A stretch of 7,215 nt of DNA, taken from an uncultured Collinsella sp. GTDB taxonomy: Bacteria; Actinomycetota; Coriobacteriia; Coriobacteriales; Coriobacteriaceae. Shown one piece after another: positions 1 through 5,847 of this stretch. The stretch spans positions 1 to 7,215 of the forward strand of contig CABTZM010000106.1 of assembly GCA_902489295.1 (NCBI GenBank), given 5' to 3'. The position numbers and the translations under genes were made by a program. The notes below the pieces were generated by a model. That model saw only the letters and a list, made by a program, of their open reading frames with translations, was not told where the DNA came from and made no database searches. Within the stretch, counting starts at the first letter, position 1; the number at the start of each line of letters is the position of its first letter.

Positions 1-41
1 CGCCCCTCCGTTGCGATTTCGAAAGGTTGGGTTCACGAGCC

Positions 42-1019
42 ATGCCAAGTGCTCAGGAGCTACAACAGCAATTTGGTGAATATCGAGGCGCTATGCCCCG
101 TCCATCGGATTTCGATCTCTTTTGGAAGGACCGCATGGCCGAGGCCGACGCCGTCGAGCTCGACTATGCGATTGAGGCGGCTTCGGTTGCGGATTCCGCG
201 ACCTGTCGGTTTTTCGACCTCTGGTATACCGGCATGTGCGGTGCACGCCTGCATGCCAAGTATCTCCAGCCGGTTTCGGACGAGCCCGTGCCGCTGGTGC
301 TACAGTTCCACGGCTATCCGGGTGCAAGCCGCAGCTGGTTCGAGCAGGCGTCGTTTGCGGGCATGGGCATGGCACTCATCGCTCTCGATTGTCCTGGCCA
401 GGGTGGCCCCTCCGAGGATATTGGTGGATTTGAAGGCACGACGGTTGCTGGGCATATCGTCGCCGGTATCGACGGCGACCCGGCCAATCTTTACTATGTC
501 CGCTTGCACCAGGATATCCGCATTCTGTGCCGTATTGTTCGCGAGCTCGAGGGCATCGATCTTTCCCGCGTATTTGTGAACGGCGCATCGCAGGGCGGCG
601 GTTTGGGCATTGCGACCTGCGCGCTTAATAGTGAGCTTATCAATCGCGCTGCCATCCTCTATCCCTTCCTGTCGGATTTCCGCCTTGTTTGGGATCTGGA
701 TGCCGACGATATCGCTTATGAAGGCCTGCGTTATTGGTCGCGTTGGTTTGACGAGGACTCGACTCGTATTGAGGAGGCCTATGCCAAACTGGCGTACTTC
801 GATTCCAAGAACTTTGCCCCCATGGTCAAATGCCCCGTGCTGTTTGGCACGGGCACAGCCGATATCGTCTGTCCGCCGGCGACGCAGTTTGCGGTCTACA
901 ACAATCTGGCCTGTGAGAAGCGACGCGAGTTCTTTGAGGGCTTTGGCCACGAGGAGATTCAGGACTTTGACGATCTGATCATTCCGTTTTTCTGCGAGGG
1001 AGGGGAGGCTCATGTCTAA
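42..1019 (+). CDS. CE7-family acetylesterase (acetylxylan esterase / cephalosporin-C deacetylase type)
   Basis: The 325-residue product is an alpha/beta hydrolase of the AXE1/CE7 family, close to the family's usual length of about 320. It has the N-terminal PRPSDFDLFW segment (19-28), the GARLHAKYLQP strand region (67-77), the oxyanion-side FHGYPG (89-94), GQGG (119-122) and the nucleophile elbow GASQG with Ser183. Asp274 and His303 (in GFGHEE) complete the triad. No signal peptide is visible, so it is probably cytoplasmic. CE7 enzymes remove acetyl groups from small sugars and oligosaccharides. Next to nan genes, the likely substrate is O-acetylated sialic acid or another acetyl sugar (inference). 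ATG at 42 was chosen because the family N-terminus aligns there. The only Shine-Dalgarno-like sequence (GAAAGG, 21-26) sits 15 bases upstream, which is long. A TTG at 27 in frame has no spacing to it. The family call is firm; the substrate is not. Confidence 0.9.
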   Translation: MPSAQELQQQFGEYRGAMPRPSDFDLFWKDRMAEADAVELDYAIEAASVADSATCRFFDLWYTGMCGARLHAKYLQPVSDEPVPLVLQFHGYPGASRSWFEQASFAGMGMALIALDCPGQGGPSEDIGGFEGTTVAGHIVAGIDGDPANLYYVRLHQDIRILCRIVRELEGIDLSRVFVNGASQGGGLGIATCALNSELINRAAILYPFLSDFRLVWDLDADDIAYEGLRYWSRWFDEDSTRIEEAYAKLAYFDSKNFAPMVKCPVLFGTGTADIVCPPATQFAVYNNLACEKRREFFEGFGHEEIQDFDDLIIPFFCEGGEAHV

Positions 1020-1863
1020 GTGCGAGAGCAATATCGACGAGCTGATCGTCCCCGGGCTCGCGGAGATGCCTGGAACGGTTTCGTCAAGGCTCTCTGATTT
1101 CCGGGGTTGGCACGGCGATGCTTCGGCGGATGTTTCCGAATTAGAGACAGCCGCTTCGGACCTTGAGGTTTGCGGGCTGACTGTTACGGCGATTGATTTC
1201 GCCAATCCGTGCGCGCGCTACTCCGAGGTTTCCATTGAGCTCGGCGGGTATGTCGTACACGGTCGTTTGATTGAGCCCTTAGGCCATGCCCGGGCATCCG
1301 AGTTTGTGCCGCTCTGTCTGATGTTTCACGACATCGATCGACCCGTGCGTGGATGGCATCACATGACGAGATTTGCCGCCATGGGGTATGCCGTTCTCGC
1401 GCTGGATGACGATGTTGCTGGTGCGGACGACCTGCAGTGGGGGATTGCTTCGCCCGCTTTTGTCAAGCGCGTCCGTTGGGGCTGCGCGTTGGCGAAGGTC
1501 GCGCGCAATCTTGATGGCATGGATCCCGATCGCATTTTTGCATGGGGCGAGGGTCTTGGCGGCGGTGTCGCGCTGGCGGTTTCTGCTCTGGACGAGCGCG
1601 GACTTGCCTGCACGGCGGTTGCCAATCCAATTCCCGGTGGCCTCGAGGCTCTGTCGTCTCGGGTGCGCGGATCGGTGCTCATGGGCACGTCGCTCATGGA
1701 TACCGTGAGCGACCCCAAGGGTCAGTTTGCCGTATTCAACGGTCTTGAGTGTGACCGGAGGCATATCATCTATGCCAAATACGCTCATGAGCGTATTAAC
1801 GCGTTCGAAAACGAAGTCGTCGACTTCTTTAACCAAACGTTCTATCCGTGTTCTTTGGCCTAG
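1012..1863 (+). CDS. Degenerate CE7 esterase paralogue lacking the catalytic serine
   Basis: This 283-residue alpha/beta hydrolase-like protein is recognisably related to the preceding esterase: RIFAWGEGLGGG aligns with RVFVNGASQGGG, GTSLMDTV with GTGTADIV, QFAVFNGLEC with QFAVYNNLAC, and YAHERI with FGHEEI. The nucleophile elbow reads GEGLG, so the catalytic Ser is replaced by Gly181 (codon 1552-1554, GGT). The acid (Asp230) and His259 are kept, with the same 29-residue spacing as in the upstream protein. The oxyanion-side motif is altered to FHDIDR (105-110) and GQGG is lost. The stretch from nucleophile to Asp is 42 residues shorter than in the intact enzyme. The ORF is open throughout, overlaps the upstream stop by 8 bases (ATGTCTAA) and has a strong GAGGGGAGG-type ribosome site, so it is probably translated and coupled. 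It may be a non-catalytic partner or regulator of the esterase; esterase activity is unlikely. Confidence 0.8.
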   Translation: MSKCESNIDELIVPGLAEMPGTVSSRLSDFRGWHGDASADVSELETAASDLEVCGLTVTAIDFANPCARYSEVSIELGGYVVHGRLIEPLGHARASEFVPLCLMFHDIDRPVRGWHHMTRFAAMGYAVLALDDDVAGADDLQWGIASPAFVKRVRWGCALAKVARNLDGMDPDRIFAWGEGLGGGVALAVSALDERGLACTAVANPIPGGLEALSSRVRGSVLMGTSLMDTVSDPKGQFAVFNGLECDRRHIIYAKYAHERINAFENEVVDFFNQTFYPCSLA

Positions 1864-1887
1864 ACGGCCTGGACACTGCCAACAAGA

Positions 1888-1910
1888 GTGAGCGGCATAG
1901 GGCCGCTCGC
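1888..1910 (+). promoter_or_regulatory. Intercistronic hairpin before nanA
   Basis: A 9-bp stem (1888-1896 with 1902-1910, one G-U pair) closes a 5-base loop. It lies in the 68-base gap between the esterase paralogue and the lyase, ending 9 bases before the AAGGAG ribosome site of nanA. No T-tract follows, so it is not a standard intrinsic terminator. It could stabilise or process the mRNA and allow different expression on either side. Role unknown. Confidence 0.45.
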
Positions 1911-1931
1911 CAGACAGCTAAGGAGATTCTT

Positions 1932-2852
1932 GTGGCAACTCAGAAATTCACCGGCGTTATCCCTCCCGTCGTTGTTCCCGATACCGAAGACCACCAGCTC
2001 GACGTTGCCTCCTTTGAGCGCAGCATCAACCGCATGATCGATGCCGGCGTCGATGGTCTGTTCTTCTTGGGGTCTTCGGGCGAGGTCGTCTTCTCCACCG
2101 ATGAGCGCCGTCGCCAGATTATCGCCGAGGCCGTTCGTATCGTCGACCACCGTGTGCCTGTTCTGGTCGGCATCATCGATACCGAGACCGAGCGCATGAT
2201 TGAGCACGGCAAGGTCGCCCAGGAGCTGGGCGCCGATGCCCTCGTCGCCACCTGCCCGTTCTATGCCCTGCAGGGTATGACCGAGGTCGAGGAGCACTTC
2301 CGCATCCTGCACGAGGAGCTCGACCTGCCCATCTTTGCCTATGACATTCCCGTCTGCGTTCACACCAAGCTCCCCTGGAAGCTCCTTGCCAAGCTCGGCG
2401 CCGAGGGCGTCCTTGCTGGCGTCAAGGATTCCTCGGGTGATGACATCTCGTTCCGCTACCTCGTTCAGGAGAACGAGAAGAACGGCCATCCGATGAGCAT
2501 CCTCACCGGTCACGAGGTTGTTGTCGACGGCGCCTATCTCGGCGGCGCTGACGGTTCCGTCCCGGGTCTCGCCAACGTTGAGCCCGAGGGCTACGTGCGT
2601 CAGTGGAAGGCCGCTCAGGCTGGTGACTGGGCTACCGTCAAGGCCGAGCAGGATCGTCTCAATGAGATCTCCCACATCTGGGATGTCACCTCGGGCGTCC
2701 AGGGCTATGCCGGTGGCGTCGGCGCCTTCAAGACCGCTATGAACCTCATGGGCATCTTCGACAGCCCGACCATGCCGCGCCCGGTGAAGGCCATGACCGG
2801 TGAGAACGTCGAGGCGATTAAGAAGGTCCTCCAGGACAACGGCCTCCTTTAA
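1932..2852 (+). CDS. nanA: NanA/DapA-family aldolase, probable N-acetylneuraminate lyase
   Basis: This 306-residue TIM-barrel class I aldolase belongs to the DHDPS/N-acetylneuraminate lyase family. Visible motifs are GSSGE (47-51), Tyr137 in FAYDIP and the Schiff-base Lys165 in GVKDSSGD; Tyr137 and Lys165 carry the same numbers as in E. coli NanA. Sialate lyase splits N-acetylneuraminate into pyruvate and N-acetylmannosamine, which fits the downstream kinase and epimerase. The GTG start at 1932 is supported by AAGGAG at 1920-1925 with 6-base spacing and by the family N-terminus; an upstream in-frame ATG at 1848 would overlap the previous gene and add a non-conserved 28-residue tail. Residues that bind the sialate side chain in classical NanA look different: LTGHEV (191-196) replaces the usual GYDE-type stretch, and GADGSVPG (205-212) replaces GADGGIGS. 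The exact substrate is therefore less certain than the fold. A related 2-keto-acid aldolase is the alternative. Confidence 0.8.
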   Translation: MATQKFTGVIPPVVVPDTEDHQLDVASFERSINRMIDAGVDGLFFLGSSGEVVFSTDERRRQIIAEAVRIVDHRVPVLVGIIDTETERMIEHGKVAQELGADALVATCPFYALQGMTEVEEHFRILHEELDLPIFAYDIPVCVHTKLPWKLLAKLGAEGVLAGVKDSSGDDISFRYLVQENEKNGHPMSILTGHEVVVDGAYLGGADGSVPGLANVEPEGYVRQWKAAQAGDWATVKAEQDRLNEISHIWDVTSGVQGYAGGVGAFKTAMNLMGIFDSPTMPRPVKAMTGENVEAIKKVLQDNGLL

Positions 2853-2883
2853 AGCTTTCCCAGGCACCCGACCTCGCCGTTCA

Positions 2884-2926
2884 ACCGTGCGGCCATGACC
2901 CATTAGGTCAATGGCCACACGGTTTC
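2884..2926 (+). terminator. Stem-loop with short T-run after nanA
   Basis: The arms at 2884-2901 and 2907-2925 form a near-perfect stem (one G-U/C-A-type mismatch and one bulged T), with a 5-base loop at 2902-2906. Only three Ts follow (2924-2926), and two of them belong to the stem. It lies 31 bases after the nanA stop. This may be a weak or partial terminator, or a 3'-end stabiliser lowering nanK expression relative to nanA. The stem is clear; the terminator function is inferred. Confidence 0.5.
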
Positions 2927-3007
2927 TCGGCGATCTCGGGCATCTGGAAAACCTTTACCGCGCTGTGACGGCTAGCCTGACGGCGCATTTCCTGTAGTTG
3001 TTTTTTA

Positions 3008-3020
3008 TCTCCTAAGGAGA
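3008..3020 (+). promoter_or_regulatory. Ribosome binding site of nanK embedded in a 13-base palindrome
   Basis: AAGGAGA (3014-3020) sits 5 bases before the ATG at 3026 and is a strong Shine-Dalgarno sequence. It is immediately preceded by its own complement, TCTCCT (3008-3013), after a run of six Ts (3001-3006). The two arms are separated by a single base, so a local hairpin would have to open inner pairs. The symmetry could also be a protein site. Confidence 0.5.
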
Positions 3021-3025
3021 GCGAC

Positions 3026-3991
3026 ATGGAGAACAAGTACGTCTGCTCTGTCGATATCGGCGGAACTAAGATCGCGACTGCCATCATGGAGTACCCGGCT
3101 GACGGCAGCGTGCCCCATCCCGTTTTTGAGGCCGAGGTTCCCACCGAGGCCCAAGAGGGCGGCGAGGCCGTCTTCCAGCGTATCGAGGCGTCCATCAAGG
3201 CTGCTCTCGAGGCGAATCCCGATGTCGAGGTCCTTGGCGTCGGTATCGGTGCCGCCGGCGTTGTCGATCCCAAGACGGGCGCCATCGCGTATGCCAACGA
3301 GATCATGCCCGGCTGGTCCGGCGTTCAGTTGGGGCCGCGCCTGCGCGAGGACCTCGGTCTTCCCGTTGCCGTTGTAGGCGACGTGCAGGCTCATGCTCTG
3401 GGCGAGGCCCACTGGGGCGTCGGCAAGGGCAAGTTCTCCGTCTTGTGTCTTGGCATCGGTACGGGCATCGGCGGCGCATATGTCGAGAACGGCCGCGTGA
3501 TGCAGGGCTTCCATGGTGCTGCCGGTCATATGGGCCACATCGAGTGCTCGGCTGCCGCCGGTATTCCCTGCGCCTGCGGGCGTTCCGGCCATCTGGAGTC
3601 GGTTGCTTCGGGCACTTCCATTGGTCGTATGTACGATGAGCGCTTTGGTCGCGTCGACCCCAGCCGTCCTTCGGTCGGTCGCGATGTGAACGACCTGTGC
3701 CGTGCGGGCGACGCAAAGGCGACCGAGGTCATCCATGACGCCGGCTTTGCGCTGGGGGCCAGCTTGGGCTCGCTCGCTAACATCCTGGACCCTGAGGTCA
3801 TCGTGCTTTCGGGCGGCGTGATTCACCAAGGTCCCGATTGGCGTTCGCAGACGTGGAAGGATTCGGTGCACGAGGGCTATGCCAGCCAGGCGCTCGATCC
3901 GCTTCAGGACACGCCGATCCTCATCGGTTCTCTGGAGGGCGATGCTCCGCTCATCGGTGCCGCCGAACACCTTCTTGCGTCGTTGAAATAA
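3026..3991 (+). CDS. nanK: ROK-family sugar kinase, probable N-acetylmannosamine kinase
   Basis: This 321-residue protein has the full ROK architecture: phosphate-binding DIGGTK (10-15), a second glycine-rich turn GIGTGIGG (143-150), the catalytic-base region GDVQAHALGE with Asp119, and the zinc/sugar region from GHMGH (167-171) through CACGRSGH (182-189) and ESVASG. ROK kinases phosphorylate hexoses or N-acetylhexosamines with ATP in the cytoplasm. Its position between a NanA-like lyase and NanE makes ManNAc the likely substrate, giving ManNAc-6-P. It lacks an N-terminal helix-turn-helix, so it is a kinase rather than a NagC-type repressor. Two deviations stand out: the usual GExGH is GHMGH (Glu to His168), and the third zinc Cys of CxCGxxGC is His189. 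Similar forms may occur in actinobacterial ROK proteins. Glucokinase is the main alternative. The start is fixed by the strong ribosome site at 3014-3020. Confidence 0.82.
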   Translation: MENKYVCSVDIGGTKIATAIMEYPADGSVPHPVFEAEVPTEAQEGGEAVFQRIEASIKAALEANPDVEVLGVGIGAAGVVDPKTGAIAYANEIMPGWSGVQLGPRLREDLGLPVAVVGDVQAHALGEAHWGVGKGKFSVLCLGIGTGIGGAYVENGRVMQGFHGAAGHMGHIECSAAAGIPCACGRSGHLESVASGTSIGRMYDERFGRVDPSRPSVGRDVNDLCRAGDAKATEVIHDAGFALGASLGSLANILDPEVIVLSGGVIHQGPDWRSQTWKDSVHEGYASQALDPLQDTPILIGSLEGDAPLIGAAEHLLASLK

Positions 3992-4008
3992 ACATAGCTA
4001 CCAAGTGC

Positions 4009-4106
4009 GCCTTCTGAGGTGCCGCAGATTGACGTGAAAGAGGAGCGAAGCGTACTTCGGTACGCGAGCGACGGTTTGAACGTCAAGGTGCGGTGTCTCA
4101 GAAGGC
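4009..4106 (+). repeat. 98-base composite palindrome with inner UUCG hairpin (possible dispersed repeat, RNA element or terminator)
   Basis: The 27-base arms 4009-4035 and 4080-4106 are inverted copies. The outer 10 bases are fully complementary, then three G-U pairs, five Watson-Crick pairs, a two-base mismatch and seven more pairs. The 44-base interior (4036-4079) holds a perfect 6-bp stem, 4050-4055 with 4060-4065, capped by TTCG. Five Ts (4109-4113) follow the right arm closely, so the RNA could end transcription after nanK. The element fills almost the whole nanK-nanE gap and leaves 26 bases before the nanE ATG. The design resembles intergenic palindromic repeats, but only one copy is in the window. 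It encodes nothing I can recognise. Confidence 0.7.
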
Positions 4107-4132
4107 TGTTTTTGAGAAAGGTTGAGTCGAAC

Positions 4133-4819
4133 ATGACCGTTGATCCTTTGATCCAGTCCCTGAAGGGCAAGCTCGTCGTGAGCGTTCAGGCGTATATGGG
4201 CGAGCCGCTTCGTACGCCCGAGACCATGGCTCAAATGTCTCGCGCTTGCGAGCTCGGCGGCGCCGCCGCCATTCGCTGCCAGGGCCTTGCCGACATTGCC
4301 GCCATTAAGGGTCGCTGTGAGGTTCCCGTCATCGGCCTGTGGAAGGATGGGCACGAGGGCGTTTACATCACGCCGACGCTGCGTCACGCTCGCGCCTGCG
4401 TTGCTGCCGGTGCCGATATCGTGGCGATCGACGCCACCGATCGTCCGCGCCCCGATGGCAAGACGGTCGAGGATACCTTCCGTCCGCTGCACGAGGAGGG
4501 TGTGCTCCTGATGGCGGATTGTGCCACCATCGAGGATATTCGCCGTGCTGTTGATATGGGCTTTGACCTGGTATCCACCACGCTTTCTCACGGCGTCGCC
4601 GCCATCGACTGCACCATGGCCGATGGCCCCGATCTGCCGCTCCTGCGTCAGGCGACCGAGGAATTCCCCGGCCTTCCCATCATTTGCGAGGGTCGCGTGC
4701 ATACGCCCGAGGAGGCTCGCGCCGCGATCGATGCTGGTGCCTGGGCCGTTGTCGTCGGCACCGCCATCACGCACCCCACGAGTATTACGAGTTGGTTCAA
4801 GGCTGCGCTTGAGGCGTAA
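4133..4819 (+). CDS. nanE: N-acetylmannosamine-6-phosphate 2-epimerase
   Basis: The 228-residue TIM-barrel protein matches the usual length of NanE, about 225-235. It converts ManNAc-6-P to GlcNAc-6-P, joining sialic acid breakdown to the amino-sugar pathway. Family signatures are present in order: LVVSVQA (14-20), AAIRCQG with Arg48 (46-51), GLWKDGHEGVYITPT with probable catalytic Lys71 (68-82), the DATDRPRPDG loop (100-109), LLMADCAT (125-132), STTLS (148-152), CEGRVHTPEEA with probable catalytic Glu186 (185-195) and the phosphate-binding VVGTAITHP (207-215). ATG at 4133 was chosen because the family begins there; longer in-frame starts would run through the palindromic element. The AAAGG at 4117-4121 lies 11 bases upstream, a loose spacing. 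This gene is the strongest evidence that the cluster handles sialic acid or ManNAc. Confidence 0.92.
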   Translation: MTVDPLIQSLKGKLVVSVQAYMGEPLRTPETMAQMSRACELGGAAAIRCQGLADIAAIKGRCEVPVIGLWKDGHEGVYITPTLRHARACVAAGADIVAIDATDRPRPDGKTVEDTFRPLHEEGVLLMADCATIEDIRRAVDMGFDLVSTTLSHGVAAIDCTMADGPDLPLLRQATEEFPGLPIICEGRVHTPEEARAAIDAGAWAVVVGTAITHPTSITSWFKAALEA

Positions 4820-4846
4820 GACAGGCCTCGTATCCGCTCGGGGCGG

Positions 4847-4852
4847 TATACT
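4847..4852 (+). promoter_or_regulatory. Possible -10 element upstream of rapZ
   Basis: TATACT lies in a short AT-rich patch (4847-4860) between nanE and rapZ and matches a sigma-70-type -10 box at five of six positions. No good -35 hexamer is seen 16-18 bases upstream. If used, transcription would begin about 10 bases before the hairpin at 4871, placing that hairpin in the rapZ leader. Confidence 0.3.
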
Positions 4853-4870
4853 CAATATAGGCAATTGACC

Positions 4871-4907
4871 GCGCGGGATCCGGGTTGCTGGGTCCCGCGC
4901 TTGTTTT
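4871..4907 (+). terminator. Intrinsic terminator (or leader attenuator) between nanE and rapZ
   Basis: An 11-bp GC-rich stem (4871-4881 with 4890-4900, one G-U pair) with an 8-base loop is followed by TTGTTTT (4901-4907). This is a standard Rho-independent terminator shape. It would end the nan transcript and insulate the housekeeping rapZ-whiA block. It sits only 13 bases before the rapZ start, so if the -10 at 4847 is real it could instead act as an attenuator. Confidence 0.75.
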
Positions 4908-4920
4908 CGGGAGGCAACAC

Positions 4921-5841
4921 ATGCAAAAGGGAGATGCCATGGATGCGGCGGAGCGCTCGGAGCGCATCCCCGATATCGTCATCATCACCGGAATATCCGG
5001 ATCAGGCCGCACACAGGCCATGCACGTGTTCGAGGACATGGGCTATTTTTGCATCGATAACCTGCCTCCGCGTCTGATCGCCCAGCTTGCCGAGCTCGTC
5101 GGCATCAATACGGGCGTGGGCAGGCATCTCGCCGTCACCTGCGATTTGCGTAGCCAGGGACTGTTTGACGAGCTGCTCGATGCGGTCGCCGCGCTCGAAG
5201 AGCGCGAGATGAGCTGCGACATCGTGTTCCTGGAGGCTTCTGACGAGGTGCTGATTCGTCGCTACAGCGAAAATCGCCGCCGTCATCCCATTGCCAAGCC
5301 GGGGGAGACTACGGCCGATGCCATTCAGCGCGAGCGCCTTCAGCTGCAGGGCGTGCGCGACCGAGCCGATATGATTATCGACACGAGCCGTCTGCGTACC
5401 TCTGCGCTGCGCAACAAGCTACGTATGGCATTTTCCGAGCTGTTCGACCAGCAGCTCATGGACGTCCACGTGTTCTCGTTTGGCTTTAAGCACGGCATGC
5501 CCGTCGAAGCGGATATTATGATCGACGTCCGCTTCCTGCCCAATCCGTTCTACGATCCCGAGATGCGCACGATGACCGGTCTCGATAAAAAGGTCTCCGA
5601 TTTTGTTCTGGACCATCCCAAGACGCAGGAGTTTTGGAAGGCTTGGACACAGCTGCTCGATACGGTCATGCCCGGTTATATCGCGGAGGGCAAGCCGCAG
5701 CTTTCTATCGCCATCGGCTGCACGGGCGGCCAGCACCGCAGCGTTGCCATTGCCGAGGCCACGGCCCGTTACCTGGAAGGCGCTCAGTATCATGTGAGCA
5801 TCTCCCACCGCGACCTGTCGCGCGCCAACACGAAGGCATAG
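4921..5841 (+). CDS. rapZ: RapZ/YvcJ-family nucleotide-binding protein (RNase adapter family)
   Basis: The 306-residue product carries the hallmarks of the RapZ (YvcJ, DUF/UPF0042) family: an N-terminal P-loop GISGSGRT (24-31), EDMGYFCIDNLPP (38-50), DVRFLPNPFYDPEMR (202-216) with TGLD (219-222), and the C-terminal GCTGGQHRSV (266-275) and SHRDL (295-299). In E. coli RapZ binds the GlmZ/GlmY small RNAs to control glucosamine-6-phosphate synthase; in Gram-positives the member is a nucleotide-binding protein of less clear role. The usual P-loop Lys is Arg30, as I recall for actinobacterial members. ATG at 4921 is preceded by GGGAGG (4909-4914) at 6-base spacing; ATG at 4939 is a possible alternative, while ATG at 4885 lies inside the terminator loop and is rejected. 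It runs directly into whiA. The amino-sugar link of RapZ next to NanE is interesting but probably incidental. Confidence 0.93.
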   Translation: MQKGDAMDAAERSERIPDIVIITGISGSGRTQAMHVFEDMGYFCIDNLPPRLIAQLAELVGINTGVGRHLAVTCDLRSQGLFDELLDAVAALEEREMSCDIVFLEASDEVLIRRYSENRRRHPIAKPGETTADAIQRERLQLQGVRDRADMIIDTSRLRTSALRNKLRMAFSELFDQQLMDVHVFSFGFKHGMPVEADIMIDVRFLPNPFYDPEMRTMTGLDKKVSDFVLDHPKTQEFWKAWTQLLDTVMPGYIAEGKPQLSIAIGCTGGQHRSVAIAEATARYLEGAQYHVSISHRDLSRANTKA

Positions 5842-5847
5842 GCCTGC

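Noticed and set aside
300..1205. Long minus-strand reading frame of 301 codons opposite the two esterase genes
   Set aside because: It mirrors the codon bias of the + strand genes, shows no recognisable domain and spans both genes and their overlap.
1848..1931. N-terminal extension of the lyase from ATG 1848
   Set aside because: It overlaps the previous gene and runs through a hairpin, whereas GTG 1932 has AAGGAG at ideal spacing and the family N-terminus.
1860..2918. 352-codon minus-strand reading frame opposite nanA
   Set aside because: Antisense shadow of a GC-rich gene; low-complexity composition rich in Asp, Gly, Leu and Ala, with no family motif.
3005..3970. 321-codon minus-strand reading frame opposite nanK
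   Set aside because: Same reason: it tracks the nanK gene almost exactly and has no domain signature or ribosome site.
4009..4106. CRISPR repeat or insertion-sequence end
   Set aside because: There is one palindrome only, with no spacer array, no transposase and no visible target duplication.
4019..4132. Upstream in-frame extension of nanE
   Set aside because: It would translate the palindromic element; NanE homologues start at the ATG at 4133.
4885..4920. ATG 4885 as the rapZ start
   Set aside because: The codon lies in the loop of the terminator hairpin and lacks a ribosome site.
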